A stretch of DNA of 64,000 bases, taken from assembly GCF_001426945.1 (NCBI RefSeq), contig NZ_LMFS01000001.1:2872922-2936921 (forward strand), written 5' to 3'. This stretch comes from Pseudolabrys sp. Root1462. Its GTDB lineage: Bacteria > Pseudomonadota > Alphaproteobacteria > Rhizobiales > Xanthobacteraceae. Below, piece after piece: positions 53,554 through 61,920 of this stretch. The notes beneath the pieces were generated by a model, which saw only the letters and a list, made by a program, of their open reading frames with translations, ran no database searches and was not told the origin of the DNA. Each line of letters opens with the position of its first letter. Position 1 is the first letter of the stretch. The translations under genes and the position numbers were made by a program.

Positions 53554-54513
53554 GTGAAGCGATTTTCCGACCTGACAGAACAGGAAGTGCTGGCGCTCGC
53601 CATCACCAACGAGGAGGAGGACAGCCGCATCTACCGCGGCTTCGCCGAGGGCCTGCGCGAACAGTTTCCCTCCTCCGCCAAGGTGTTCGACGAGATGGCC
53701 GAGGAGGAAGTGCACCACCGGGCGATGCTCTACGAACTGTACCGCTCGAAGTTCGGCGAATATCTGCCGCTGATCCGCCGCCAGGACGTTCAGGGCTTCC
53801 TGCATCCGAAGAAGCCGTTGTGGCTGATGCGCCCGCTCGGCCTCGAGGAGGTCCGCAAATTCGCCGAAAACATGGAGTTCGAGGCCGAGCGCTATTATCG
53901 CAAGGCGGCGGAAAACGCCCGCGACGTGTCGGTGCGTGAGCTGCTGGTCAAGCTCGCCGAGGCCGAGGCCGGACACGAGTCTCTGGCGCACAAGCTGTCC
54001 GAGAAGATCCTCACCGAGGGCGCCCGCGAGAAGGAAGACGAAACCGCGCGTCGCATGTTCCTGCTGCAATACGTGCAGCCGGGCCTTGTCGGCCTGATGG
54101 ACGGCTCGGTCTCGACGCTGGCGCCGTTGTTCGCCGCCGCGTTCGCTACGCACAACACCTGGGAGACGTTCCTGGTCGGCCTCGCCGCTTCGGTCGGCGC
54201 CGGCATCTCGATGGGATTCGCCGAAGCGCTGTCCGACGACGGCTCGCTCACCGGCCGCGGCACGCCGTGGCTGCGCGGCGCGGTGTGCGGCATGATGACC
54301 ATGCTCGGCGGGCTCGGGCACACCTTGCCCTATCTCATTCCCGACTTCTATCTGGCGACCATCGTGTCGGTGATCGTGGTCGCGGTAGAGCTCGCGACGA
54401 TCTCCTGGATCCGCTACAAATACATGGACACGCCATTCCTGCAGGCGACGTTCCAGATCGTGGTCGGCGGCGTGCTGGTGTTCCTCTCCGGCATCCTGAT
54501 CGGGAGTTCGTGA
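53554..54513 (+). CDS. mbfA: Membrane-bound ferritin MbfA (iron exporter)
   Basis: 319 residues: a rubrerythrin/ferritin-like domain (about 1-150) fused to a VIT1/CCC1-type membrane domain (about 170-319) with several helices. Diiron ligands are visible in ITNEEEDSRIY, EEEVHHRAMLY (near 51-61), MEFEAERYY and AEAEAGHESL. It exports iron to prevent overload and oxidative stress. GTG start at 53554. The ICE box directly upstream explains control by Irr, the iron regulator of this group. No neighbour belongs to iron metabolism. Confidence 0.94.
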   Translation: MKRFSDLTEQEVLALAITNEEEDSRIYRGFAEGLREQFPSSAKVFDEMAEEEVHHRAMLYELYRSKFGEYLPLIRRQDVQGFLHPKKPLWLMRPLGLEEVRKFAENMEFEAERYYRKAAENARDVSVRELLVKLAEAEAGHESLAHKLSEKILTEGAREKEDETARRMFLLQYVQPGLVGLMDGSVSTLAPLFAAAFATHNTWETFLVGLAASVGAGISMGFAEALSDDGSLTGRGTPWLRGAVCGMMTMLGGLGHTLPYLIPDFYLATIVSVIVVAVELATISWIRYKYMDTPFLQATFQIVVGGVLVFLSGILIGSS

Positions 54514-54546
54514 CGCCGAGCGCGCGGACGTGCTTTACAGGGCGGC

Positions 54547-55431
54547 ATGACGTTCACCCTCGCTCACCTCTCCGACATCCACCTTGCGCCGCTGCCGCCG
54601 GCCCATGTGCTCGACCTTTGCTCCAAGCGCATCACCGGCTATCTCAACTGGCAGCGCAAGCGGCGCTTCGTGCATGACCGCGCGGTGCTCGATACGGTCA
54701 CCGCCGACCTCAAGGCGCAGGCGCCCGACCACATCGCCGTGACCGGCGATATCGCCAATATCGGGCTGGAAGCGGAATATCCCGCGGGCCGCGCTTTTCT
54801 CGACGGTCTCGGCACGCCCGCGACGGTGAGCTTCGTGCCCGGCAATCACGACATCTATGTTGCGGAATCAACCGGCTTTGCCGAGCGCGCCTGGGGCGAC
54901 TTCATGCGCGGCGACGGCGGCGAAGGCTTCCCTTATTTAAAGCGCCGCGGGCCGCTGGCGATCATCGGGCTTTCGACCGGCGTGCCGACGGCGCCGTTTC
55001 AGGCGACCGGCACCTTGGGCGCCGCGCAACTGGCTGCGCTCGGCCCCCTCCTCGACCGCACACGCGCCGAGACATTGTTTCGCGTGGTGCTGATCCATCA
55101 TCCGCCGGTCAGCGACTCGCCGCATCACAAACGGCTCACCGATGCGGAGGCGTTCACCCGTATCATCGCCGCGCACGGCGCCGAGTTGATCCTGCACGGT
55201 CATGATCATCTCGACATTCTCAACATCATCGACGGCCCGAGCGGCGCGCGGGTGCCGGCGGTCGGCGTGCCGTCGGCCTCCGCCGCGCCCGGCACCGACA
55301 AGGATGATGCCGGCTATCATCTCTATCGCATCGATCGCGACGCGCATGCGTGGCGGTGCGAGATGGTGGTGCGGAGGATGAGTGAGGATGGGATGGTCAG
55401 GGAAGTGAAGCGCGAGATGCTCTCAGCCTAA
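54547..55431 (+). CDS. Calcineurin-like metallophosphoesterase
   Basis: 294 residues. The metal-binding motifs run in order: LAHLSDIHLAP (Asp-x-His, residues 5-15), VTGDIAN (GDx; near 65), PGNHDIYV (GNHD; near 99) and HGHDHLDI (GHxH; near 218). The family includes phosphodiesterases acting on cyclic nucleotides or lipids; this target is unknown. No signal peptide. It follows mbfA by 33 bp and may be cotranscribed with it. Confidence 0.9.
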   Translation: MTFTLAHLSDIHLAPLPPAHVLDLCSKRITGYLNWQRKRRFVHDRAVLDTVTADLKAQAPDHIAVTGDIANIGLEAEYPAGRAFLDGLGTPATVSFVPGNHDIYVAESTGFAERAWGDFMRGDGGEGFPYLKRRGPLAIIGLSTGVPTAPFQATGTLGAAQLAALGPLLDRTRAETLFRVVLIHHPPVSDSPHHKRLTDAEAFTRIIAAHGAELILHGHDHLDILNIIDGPSGARVPAVGVPSASAAPGTDKDDAGYHLYRIDRDAHAWRCEMVVRRMSEDGMVREVKREMLSA

Positions 55432-55432
55432 C

Positions 55433-55509
55433 CGTTCGTCCCCGCGAAAGCGGGGATCCAGAGGCCACGCACTCACCGAAGACTGGGTTCCCGCTTTCGC
55501 GGGAACGAA
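55433..55509. repeat. Intergenic inverted repeat, family B
   Basis: CGTTCGTCCCCGCGAAAGCGGGGATCC pairs with GGGTTCCCGCTTTCGCGGGAACGAA over most of its length (shown as the 55433-55459 and 55485-55509 ends). It lies between the convergent metallophosphoesterase and the 191-residue hypothetical gene. Related to the copy at 48165. Confidence 0.75.
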
Positions 55510-55545
55510 TGGAGTGTGGATACGCGTTCAGAGTCGCCGAGTGTT

Positions 55546-56121
55546 CTACGGCTGCGGCGCGCTGAGCAGTGCCCAGGTCAACAGCGCGGCGACGGCGACC
55601 ACAACGCCGTAGACGAACATGCGCACGCCGCGCAGACGGCCGCGGCGCTGTTCGTATTCGACGGTCTTGAGCGTCGCCGCCTGGCCGAACGGTACGTCGT
55701 CCGACAGCGCACGGTCGCGCTCCAGCAGCCGGCGCGCCACATAGCGCGTGATCGCGCCGGTCATCTCCGGCACGTCGTAGCTCTCGGCCAGCACGGCGCG
55801 GCCGTAGCGGGTGTCCTGCACAAAGCGGTACTGCCGCTTGTCGCGGCCCATTTCGACATGGGCCACGACGTCGAGCCACAGCCGCGGCGTCTCGCCCCGG
55901 CTGATGCCGCGGTCGAACAGTTCGACCTCTTTCGGGATTTCGGCGAACAGCGGGTCGAGCGCGTCGTTGAGCAGTTCCAGCCGCGCCACCTCGGCGTCGC
56001 GCAGATCGACGATCACGGCCGAGCGTTCGGCCGCCTCGATGCGCGCCTCGCGCAGGGCCTCTTTCAGCGGGGTCGGCGGCGGAGGCGTCTCCGGCTCGGC
56101 CTTTTTGCGACGTCCAAACAT
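55546..56121 (-). CDS. Hypothetical protein with C-terminal membrane anchor
   Basis: 191 residues, not recognised. It starts MFGRRKKAEPETPPPPTPLK (basic then Pro-rich), has a mixed alpha/beta middle and a single C-terminal membrane helix (about 168-187, VYGVVVAVAALLTWALL), so it is probably a tail-anchored inner-membrane protein with a cytosolic body. The ATG at 56121 is preferred because the in-frame extension upstream to 56301 has composition unlike coding DNA. Conserved-looking codon use; neighbours are unrelated. Confidence 0.65.
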   Translation of the reverse strand: MFGRRKKAEPETPPPPTPLKEALREARIEAAERSAVIVDLRDAEVARLELLNDALDPLFAEIPKEVELFDRGISRGETPRLWLDVVAHVEMGRDKRQYRFVQDTRYGRAVLAESYDVPEMTGAITRYVARRLLERDRALSDDVPFGQAATLKTVEYEQRRGRLRGVRMFVYGVVVAVAALLTWALLSAPQP

Positions 56122-56203
56122 GGTCCTAATTCTAGCAGGGCTCCGGCCCGCGGAAAAGGTGATTTTCCGTGATTTTTCAACAACCTTGATGGTTAGCGGA
56201 GTA

Positions 56204-56992
56204 TTAATTGCGGGGAACCACCCCGTAGCGCCGCAGCCAGCCGAAGCTATCCTCGGTGCGCGGCGTCGAGGGGATGTACTCGCAGCCGATCCAGTGGGCA
56301 TAGCCGAGCCGGTCGAGTTCGGCGAAGACGTAGGGATAATTGATCTCGCCGTCCTCGTTGGGTTCGTGGCGCACCGGCACCTGCGAGCACTGCACGTGGG
56401 CGATCAGGGGCTGATACTTCTTGAAGCGCTCGATGAGATCGCCACCGACGATCTGCATGTGGAACAGATCGTACTGGATGAAGACGTTGTCGCTGCCGAC
56501 CTTGGCGACGATGTCGGCGGCATGCTCCAGCTCGACCAGGAAATAGCCGGGAATGCCGCGGCCGCAGATCGGCTCGATATAGAGCTTGATGTCCCTGGCG
56601 GCGGCCTCGTCGGCGGCGCGCTTGAGGTTCTCGACGAACACGGCTTCCGCCTCGCGGCGCTGCTCGGGCGCCGCCTTGCCGGCGAGGCAATGGATGGCGA
56701 GGCCGCCGACGGTTTCCACATAGTCGAGCGTCTGCGCAAAGCCGGCGCGCCACTCGTCCTGCCGGCCCGGCAGCGCGCCGAGCCCGAACTCGGTGTCGCC
56801 GCCCTGCGGCGTGTTGATGCCAAGGACCTTGAGGTTGTTGCGATCCACCGCGCGCTTGTAGTCGGCCGCCGAGACGCCGTCGGGAAAGCGGCCCTCGATC
56901 GCGGTGAAGCCGGCCGCCGCCGCGGCGTCGATGCGGTCGATGAGCGGCCGTTCCTTGAACAGGTAGCCGAGATGGGCCGAAAAACGCGGCAT
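56204..56992 (-). CDS. Hydroxypyruvate isomerase-like TIM-barrel protein
   Basis: 262 residues of the Hyi/OtnI group of xylose-isomerase-like TIM barrels. Segments: FTAIEGRFPDG (29-39), metal-ligand Glu in KLYIEPICGRGIPGYFL (near 136-152), Asp in VFIQYDLFHMQIVGGD (near 170-185), and the late GEINYPYVFAELDRLGYAHWIGCEYIP. Hydroxypyruvate isomerase links hydroxypyruvate and tartronate semialdehyde. The gene is divergent from the isopropylmalate-dehydrogenase-like gene (112 bp between starts), so the two likely share control in a C3/C4 hydroxyacid pathway. Confidence 0.88.
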   Translation of the reverse strand: MPRFSAHLGYLFKERPLIDRIDAAAAAGFTAIEGRFPDGVSAADYKRAVDRNNLKVLGINTPQGGDTEFGLGALPGRQDEWRAGFAQTLDYVETVGGLAIHCLAGKAAPEQRREAEAVFVENLKRAADEAAARDIKLYIEPICGRGIPGYFLVELEHAADIVAKVGSDNVFIQYDLFHMQIVGGDLIERFKKYQPLIAHVQCSQVPVRHEPNEDGEINYPYVFAELDRLGYAHWIGCEYIPSTPRTEDSFGWLRRYGVVPRN

Positions 56993-57104
56993 GCGTCTCC
57001 CCTTTTTTGTTGCTCTTACTCTTGCTCTTGCGTTCGGAGTTCTTGCCGTATTGATTAGCGGTCAACCGGCGACAAGACCACCCCGCATTTCAGGAAACGC
57101 TCCC

Positions 57105-58193
57105 ATGTCAGCCAATTCCGCCTTTCATGTCGCCGTGCTGCCCGGCGACGGCATCGGCCATGAGGTGACGAAGCCGGCTCTCGATGTGCTGCGACGCATC
57201 GAAGAGACGACGCCGAGCCTGAAATTCCGCTTCTCGGAAGCGCCGGCCGGCGCCGAGGAATACAAGGCAACCGGCAAATCGATGTCGGAAGCCACGGTGA
57301 AACTGTGCGGCGATGCCGACGCGATATTGCTCGGCGCCTGCGGCATGCCGAGCATCCGCTATCCCGACGGCACCGAGATCATGCCGCAGGTCGAACTGCG
57401 CTTCATCTACGACCTCTATGCCGGCGTGCGCCCGGCGCGGCTGGTGTCGGGCGTGCCCTCGCCCATCGTCGGCGCCCATGAGCACGGCATCGATTTCGTG
57501 CTGGTGCGGGAATCGACGGAAGGCTTGTTCGCTTCGATGGGCAAAGGCGTCACCACGCACGACGACGCACGCGAGACGCTGGTGGTCACGCGCAAGACCA
57601 CGGAGCGGCTGTTCGACTTCTGCCTGCGCCTCGCCGAGCGCCGCAAGAAGCGCGGCAAGCCGGGGCGCCTGACGCTGGTGGACAAGGCCAATGTGTTCAA
57701 GGCCTTCAACTGGCAGCGCACCATCTTCGACGAACGCAAGGCGAAGTTTCCCGACGTCGCCACCGACAAGCTTTATGTCGATGCCTGCGCGGCCATGATG
57801 GTGAAGAAGCCGTGGGACTTCGACGTCATGGTGATGGAGAACATGTTCGGCGACATTCTCTCCGATCTTGCCGCCGGCCTGATCGGCGGCCTCGGCATGG
57901 CGCCAAGCGCCGACATCGGTGACACCCACGCCGTGTTTCAGCCGTGCCACGGCACCGCGCCCGACATCATGGGCCAGGGCAAGGCCAATCCGACGGCGAT
58001 GATCCTGTCGGCCGCGATGATGCTCGACTGGCTTGCCGACAAGCACGATCATCAGCCTGCTGCGGAAGCGGCGATCCGCATCGAGCAGGCGGTGGACGAC
58101 GCCTACAAGACCGGGCTGCGGCCGATGGAATTCGGCGGCGGCGACGGCACCGCCGCCATCACCAAGGCGGTGATGACCGCATTGGAGTCATAA
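57105..58193 (+). CDS. Isocitrate/isopropylmalate dehydrogenase family protein (tartrate dehydrogenase-like)
   Basis: 362 residues. Beta-decarboxylating dehydrogenase features: [13 protein letters not shown] near 9-21, the substrate loop [16 protein letters not shown] near 101-116, [13 protein letters not shown] near 135, and [29 protein letters not shown] (near 245-273) with metal Asp residues. Unlike LeuB, the substrate-loop sequence is closer to tartrate/D-malate-type enzymes. ATG at 57105 has AGGAAA before it. The upstream in-frame stretch starts with a hydrophobic helix but lacks a ribosome site. Confidence 0.88.
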   Translation: MSANSAFHVAVLPGDGIGHEVTKPALDVLRRIEETTPSLKFRFSEAPAGAEEYKATGKSMSEATVKLCGDADAILLGACGMPSIRYPDGTEIMPQVELRFIYDLYAGVRPARLVSGVPSPIVGAHEHGIDFVLVRESTEGLFASMGKGVTTHDDARETLVVTRKTTERLFDFCLRLAERRKKRGKPGRLTLVDKANVFKAFNWQRTIFDERKAKFPDVATDKLYVDACAAMMVKKPWDFDVMVMENMFGDILSDLAAGLIGGLGMAPSADIGDTHAVFQPCHGTAPDIMGQGKANPTAMILSAAMMLDWLADKHDHQPAAEAAIRIEQAVDDAYKTGLRPMEFGGGDGTAAITKAVMTALES

Positions 58194-58223
58194 AAAAGCA
58201 GACCGCTCGACGGCGGTCTGCTT
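58192..58223 (-). terminator. Terminator of the DUF2171 gene
   Basis: Ten-bp stem AAGCAGACCG (58196-58205) with CGGTCTGCTT (58214-58223), loop CTCGACGG. Read on the minus strand it is followed by TTTTTT (58197-58192), so it ends the DUF2171 transcript. The plus-strand side lacks a T-run, but the same stem may also slow read-through from the dehydrogenase gene. Confidence 0.85.
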
Positions 58224-58248
58224 GGGAAGTCATAAACGGCCAAGCCGA

Positions 58249-58485
58249 TCAGGCTTTTTCTTGTTCCATCGTTACCGCAACGTCGGCATTGGCCGACAGG
58301 CGGACTTTCTGGCCTTCCACTTCGGCCACCAGACTCATGTCGATGAAGTGATGGTGCCCCTTGTGACTGCCCTGGCCGCTGTCAGCCTTGGTCAGTTTGA
58401 TCCTGTTGCCTTCAACCTTGTCGACAGTCCCGACATGGGCGCCATCGGCGCCAATGACTTCCATGTGTTCCTTGACCTGATTCAT
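58249..58485 (-). CDS. DUF2171-family small protein
   Basis: 78 residues with the DUF2171 (PF09939) pattern: VKEHMEVIGADGAHVGTVDKVEGNRIKLTK (4-33), then SHKGHHHFIDMSLVAEVEGQKVRLSANAD. The fold resembles a PRC-barrel, a small beta-barrel used in RNA and membrane-protein binding. The GHHHFID stretch is His-rich. Such genes are common and stress-linked in rhizobia; role unknown. The terminator at 58192 closes it. Confidence 0.87.
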   Translation of the reverse strand: MNQVKEHMEVIGADGAHVGTVDKVEGNRIKLTKADSGQGSHKGHHHFIDMSLVAEVEGQKVRLSANADVAVTMEQEKA

Positions 58486-58497
58486 TGTAAGATCCCT

Positions 58498-59709
58498 TTA
58501 TTGAATAGGGTCAACGCGCGAAACCGGGATGAGTTCATCTGCGCTGGGTCGCACCACCGGAACGGACTTCTGCCCGCGCCGAACCAGCAACAGGATCGCC
58601 AGACCGGCCAACGCCATGGCCGCGCCGGCGATCGACACTGCCGGAAAGCCGAGTCCGGCGTCGATCACCGCGCCGCCGAGCGCGGCGCCCACCGCATTGC
58701 CGAGATTGAAGGCGCCGATGTTCATGGCGGACGCCAGGTTCGGCGCATCGTGCGCGGCTTGCATCACGCGCATCTGCAGCGGCGGCACCACGGCAAAGCT
58801 GGCGATGCCCCACAGGAAGATCAGCACGGCGGCGCTCGCCTCCCAGCGCATGCCGACGGCAAAGGCGACGAGCAGCACGACAAGAGCGAGCAGCGACGCG
58901 ATCAGAGTGCCGTCGAGCGAACGGTCGGCGAAGCGGCCGCCGATGACGTTGCCGACAGTCAGGCCGACGCCGTACACCACCAGCATCGCGGTGACGAAGA
59001 TCGTGCCGGCCCCAGTCTCGGTCGTCAGGATCGGTACGATGTAAGTGAACACGGTGAACATGGCGCTGGCGCCGACCACCGTCAGCGTCAAGGCGAGCAA
59101 CACCGGCGCACGGGCGAGCACACGCAGCTCGGCGCGCATGTCGGCGTCCTTGTCGGCCGGCAGCAATGGCAGTGCCAGCCGCAGCGCCACCATGACGACG
59201 GCGCCAACGGCCGCGATGCCCCAGAATGTCGCGCGCCAGCCGAGAACCTCACCGAGCCAGGCCGCGAGCGGCACGCCGCCGATGGTCGCGATCGTCAGGC
59301 CGGTGAACATCGCGGCCACGGCGGACGCCCTGCGCTCCGGCGCCACGACGCTGGCCGCAACGACCGAACCGACGCCGAAGAAGGCGCCGTGGTTGAACGA
59401 GGTGATGATGCGGGCCGCCAGCAGCATCGCGTAGCTGTCGGACAGCGCCGCCAGCAGATTGCCCACGGTGAAGACCCCCATCAGGCCGATGAGCAGGGTC
59501 CGCCGCGGCACCCGGGCGAAGGCCAGTGTCATCACCGGCGCTCCGACCAGCACGCCGAGCGCATAGGCGCTGACCAGGAGCCCGGCGGCCGGAATCGAGA
59601 CCCCGAGGCCATGCGCAATGAGCGGCAGCATGCCCATGGGGGTGAACTCGGTGACACCGATGCCGAAGGCGCCGAGCGCCAGGGCTAGAAGGGGCGGATT
59701 GAGTTTCAT
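58498..59709 (-). CDS. MFS efflux transporter (AraJ/Cml-type)
   Basis: 403 residues, twelve membrane helices in two halves. The N-terminal helix LALGAFGIGVTEFTPMGMLP (11-30) and the loop ARVPRRTLLIGLMGVF after helix two are of the DHA1 type that includes AraJ and chloramphenicol exporters. ATG at 59709 chosen; the upstream frame to 59778 is not conserved-looking. Divergent from the LysR regulator across 102 bp, the classic arrangement of a LysR-controlled exporter, so the inducer is probably the exported compound. Confidence 0.9.
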   Translation of the reverse strand: MKLNPPLLALALGAFGIGVTEFTPMGMLPLIAHGLGVSIPAAGLLVSAYALGVLVGAPVMTLAFARVPRRTLLIGLMGVFTVGNLLAALSDSYAMLLAARIITSFNHGAFFGVGSVVAASVVAPERRASAVAAMFTGLTIATIGGVPLAAWLGEVLGWRATFWGIAAVGAVVMVALRLALPLLPADKDADMRAELRVLARAPVLLALTLTVVGASAMFTVFTYIVPILTTETGAGTIFVTAMLVVYGVGLTVGNVIGGRFADRSLDGTLIASLLALVVLLVAFAVGMRWEASAAVLIFLWGIASFAVVPPLQMRVMQAAHDAPNLASAMNIGAFNLGNAVGAALGGAVIDAGLGFPAVSIAGAAMALAGLAILLLVRRGQKSVPVVRPSADELIPVSRVDPIQ

Positions 59710-59811
59710 GGCGGTACGGCGCTCCGGATTATTGCGCCCACAGACATGGTGCAGCGCCGCAATGCCGACTAGCCGCATTCTCGGTCCAGCATCTTTGCGT
59801 ATGATTCACAA

Positions 59812-60717
59812 ATGGACCGGATCGATCACTCTGGCGAAATGGCGGCTTTCGTCGAAGTTGCCCGGCAGGGCAGCCTGTCGGGCGCGGCGCGCACCCTTGG
59901 GCTCACGCCGTCCGCCATCAGCCGGATCGTCGGCCGCATCGAGGCCAGACTCGGCGTCCGCCTGCTGGTGCGGACCACGCGCTCGCTGCGGCTGACCGCC
60001 GAGGGCGAAAATTATGCCCGCGCGGCGGGGCGCATCCTGGCCGACATCGCGGAGACCGAGAGCGCCATCGCCGATCAGGCCTCGCCTCGCGGCCGGGTGC
60101 GCATCAGCATGGCCTCGGCGCATGGCCGCATGTCGGTGCTGCCGCTGCTCGGCGAATTCACCACGCGCTATCCCGGCATCACGCTCGATATCGACCTCAG
60201 CGACGAGGTGGCCGATATCATCGGCGGCCACGCCGATGTTGCGGTTCGCTTCGGGCCGCTCGCCGACAGTCCCCTCACCGCGCGCCGGCTCGGCGAGACC
60301 GGCCGCACCGTGGTCGCCTCGCCGGCTTATCTCGCACGCCACGGCACGCCGCGAACGCCGGCCGACCTCGCCGAACACAACTGCCTCGATTTCAGCTTTC
60401 GCCGCATCGAACCGGGCTGGCCTTTCCGCGAGAACGGCCGCGACACCATCCTTCCGGTCAGCGGCAACATGACCGCCAACAACGGCGAGACGCTGGTGCA
60501 ACTCGCGCTCGACGGACTCGGCATCACCCGCGTCGGCAATTTCCACATCGAGGACGAACTGGCGAACGGCCGGCTGGTGGCTTTGCTGGAAGATTTCAAC
60601 CCGCACGACCGCGAAGCCATTCACGCCGTTTTCATCGGCGGCGCCAACATGCCGGCGCGCGTGCGCGTGTTGGTTGATTTCCTGGCCGAGAAATTGCGCG
60701 CGCCGAACGCGGCGTAG
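59812..60717 (+). CDS. LysR-family transcription regulator
   Basis: 301 residues. HTH at about 8-65: MAAFVEVARQGSLSGAARTL, then LTPSAISRIVGRIEARLGVRLLVRTTRSLRLT. Effector domain 90-295 with SMASAHGRMSVLPLLGEF and the second half VADIIGGHADVAVRFGPL. Of the AaeR/CrgA-like branch. It is divergent from an MFS exporter, which it probably controls; the intergenic 102 bp should hold its binding sites, though no clear T-N11-A palindrome was fixed by eye. Confidence 0.9.
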   Translation: MDRIDHSGEMAAFVEVARQGSLSGAARTLGLTPSAISRIVGRIEARLGVRLLVRTTRSLRLTAEGENYARAAGRILADIAETESAIADQASPRGRVRISMASAHGRMSVLPLLGEFTTRYPGITLDIDLSDEVADIIGGHADVAVRFGPLADSPLTARRLGETGRTVVASPAYLARHGTPRTPADLAEHNCLDFSFRRIEPGWPFRENGRDTILPVSGNMTANNGETLVQLALDGLGITRVGNFHIEDELANGRLVALLEDFNPHDREAIHAVFIGGANMPARVRVLVDFLAEKLRAPNAA

Positions 60718-60914
60718 AAACCGTTGCGCGTGCACCCGTAAAGGGTGGGCTGCTGCCCGTGTGGCCAGCACATCGCTTTTCGTCACCCGAAAAACTTCGC
60801 GGCGATTGGTTTTGCATTCACCCCGGCCACCGCCTACGCTGCCGGCCAGACAGCACGAACCGGCGGCGGATAAATCCGAACAGCAGACCGGCTCGGCAGG
60901 GGAGGAAGATGACC

Positions 60915-61895
60915 ATGTCAAACGAGACACGTCTCGGCGTGAGCCGCATTGCCCGCAACCGTTTCGTCATCCATGCGCTCGGCGCCCTCGCCGCGCTGGC
61001 GCTGGCCGCCGGCACGGCCTCGGCGCAGACCTACGGCATCGCCACCATGCCGCCGGGCACGCTCAGCCACACCACCGCCTCGGCGATTGCCAAGGTGCTC
61101 AAGGAAAAAGGCGGCCTCAACGTGCTGGTGCAGCCGACCGCCGGCGAGACCACGCTGCTGCCGCTGGTCGGCCGCGGCGAAGCCGATCTCGGCATCGCCA
61201 ACATCTTCGAGACCGAAGCGGCGATGAAAGCCAATCCGGACCTGCGCATCGTCGGCTCGCTGCATTCGTTGCGCGGCGCCTTCTGGGTGCGCAAGGACAC
61301 GCCGATGAAGACCATCGCCGACCTCAAGGGCAAGCGCGTGGTGCTCGGCTTCTCGGCGATGCGCACCATCGATCCGCTGGTGAAAGCCATCCTCGCCACC
61401 GGCGGGCTGACAGAAGCGGACGTCAAGCCGGTATTGGTCCCCAATGTGGTTCGCGGCGCCGACGACTTCGCCAACGGCGCGGCCGATATGTTCTTCTTTG
61501 CCTTCGGCGGCGCCAAAGTGCGCGAGGTCGATGCCACCGTCGGCGGCATTCGCGCGCTGGAGATTCCGAAGGAAGGCATGGCCGCGGCGCAGAAGATCGT
61601 GCCGGAAGGCTATCTGTCGCCGGCGGTGCCGTCGCCGTTCTTCGTCGGCGTCGATCATCCGATGGGCGTCTACACCTGGGACAACATGCTCGTCACCAAC
61701 GCCAAGGTGAAGGACGAGGTCATCGTCAAGATGATCGAGACGCTGCAGGCCAACAAGGCCGACCTCATCGCCGTGCAGCCTGCCTTGCGCGACTTCGACG
61801 ACAAGGCGCTCTACAAGGCCTACGACCTCAAATATCACCCCGGCGCCCTGAAGTATTTCAAGGATCACAACATCACAGCGATGAAGGTGCAGTAG
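60915..61895 (+). CDS. TAXI-type TRAP transporter substrate-binding protein
   Basis: 326 residues. Start MSNETRLGVSRIARNRFVIH, then a signal peptide (hydrophobic helix 20-38, cut after ASA near 42), and a TAXI-type periplasmic binding protein: YGIATMPPGTLSHTTASAIAKVL near 44-66, VQPTAGETTLLPLVGRGEADLGIAN near 74-98. ATG 60915 is eight bases after GGAGGA and is preferred; ATG 60909 is only two bases away from it. The transporter permease follows after 25 bp, so the pair forms one uptake system for an organic acid. Confidence 0.9.
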   Translation: MSNETRLGVSRIARNRFVIHALGALAALALAAGTASAQTYGIATMPPGTLSHTTASAIAKVLKEKGGLNVLVQPTAGETTLLPLVGRGEADLGIANIFETEAAMKANPDLRIVGSLHSLRGAFWVRKDTPMKTIADLKGKRVVLGFSAMRTIDPLVKAILATGGLTEADVKPVLVPNVVRGADDFANGAADMFFFAFGGAKVREVDATVGGIRALEIPKEGMAAAQKIVPEGYLSPAVPSPFFVGVDHPMGVYTWDNMLVTNAKVKDEVIVKMIETLQANKADLIAVQPALRDFDDKALYKAYDLKYHPGALKYFKDHNITAMKVQ

Positions 61896-61920
61896 GCCGG
61901 TAAGAAGCGAGACCATCCCT

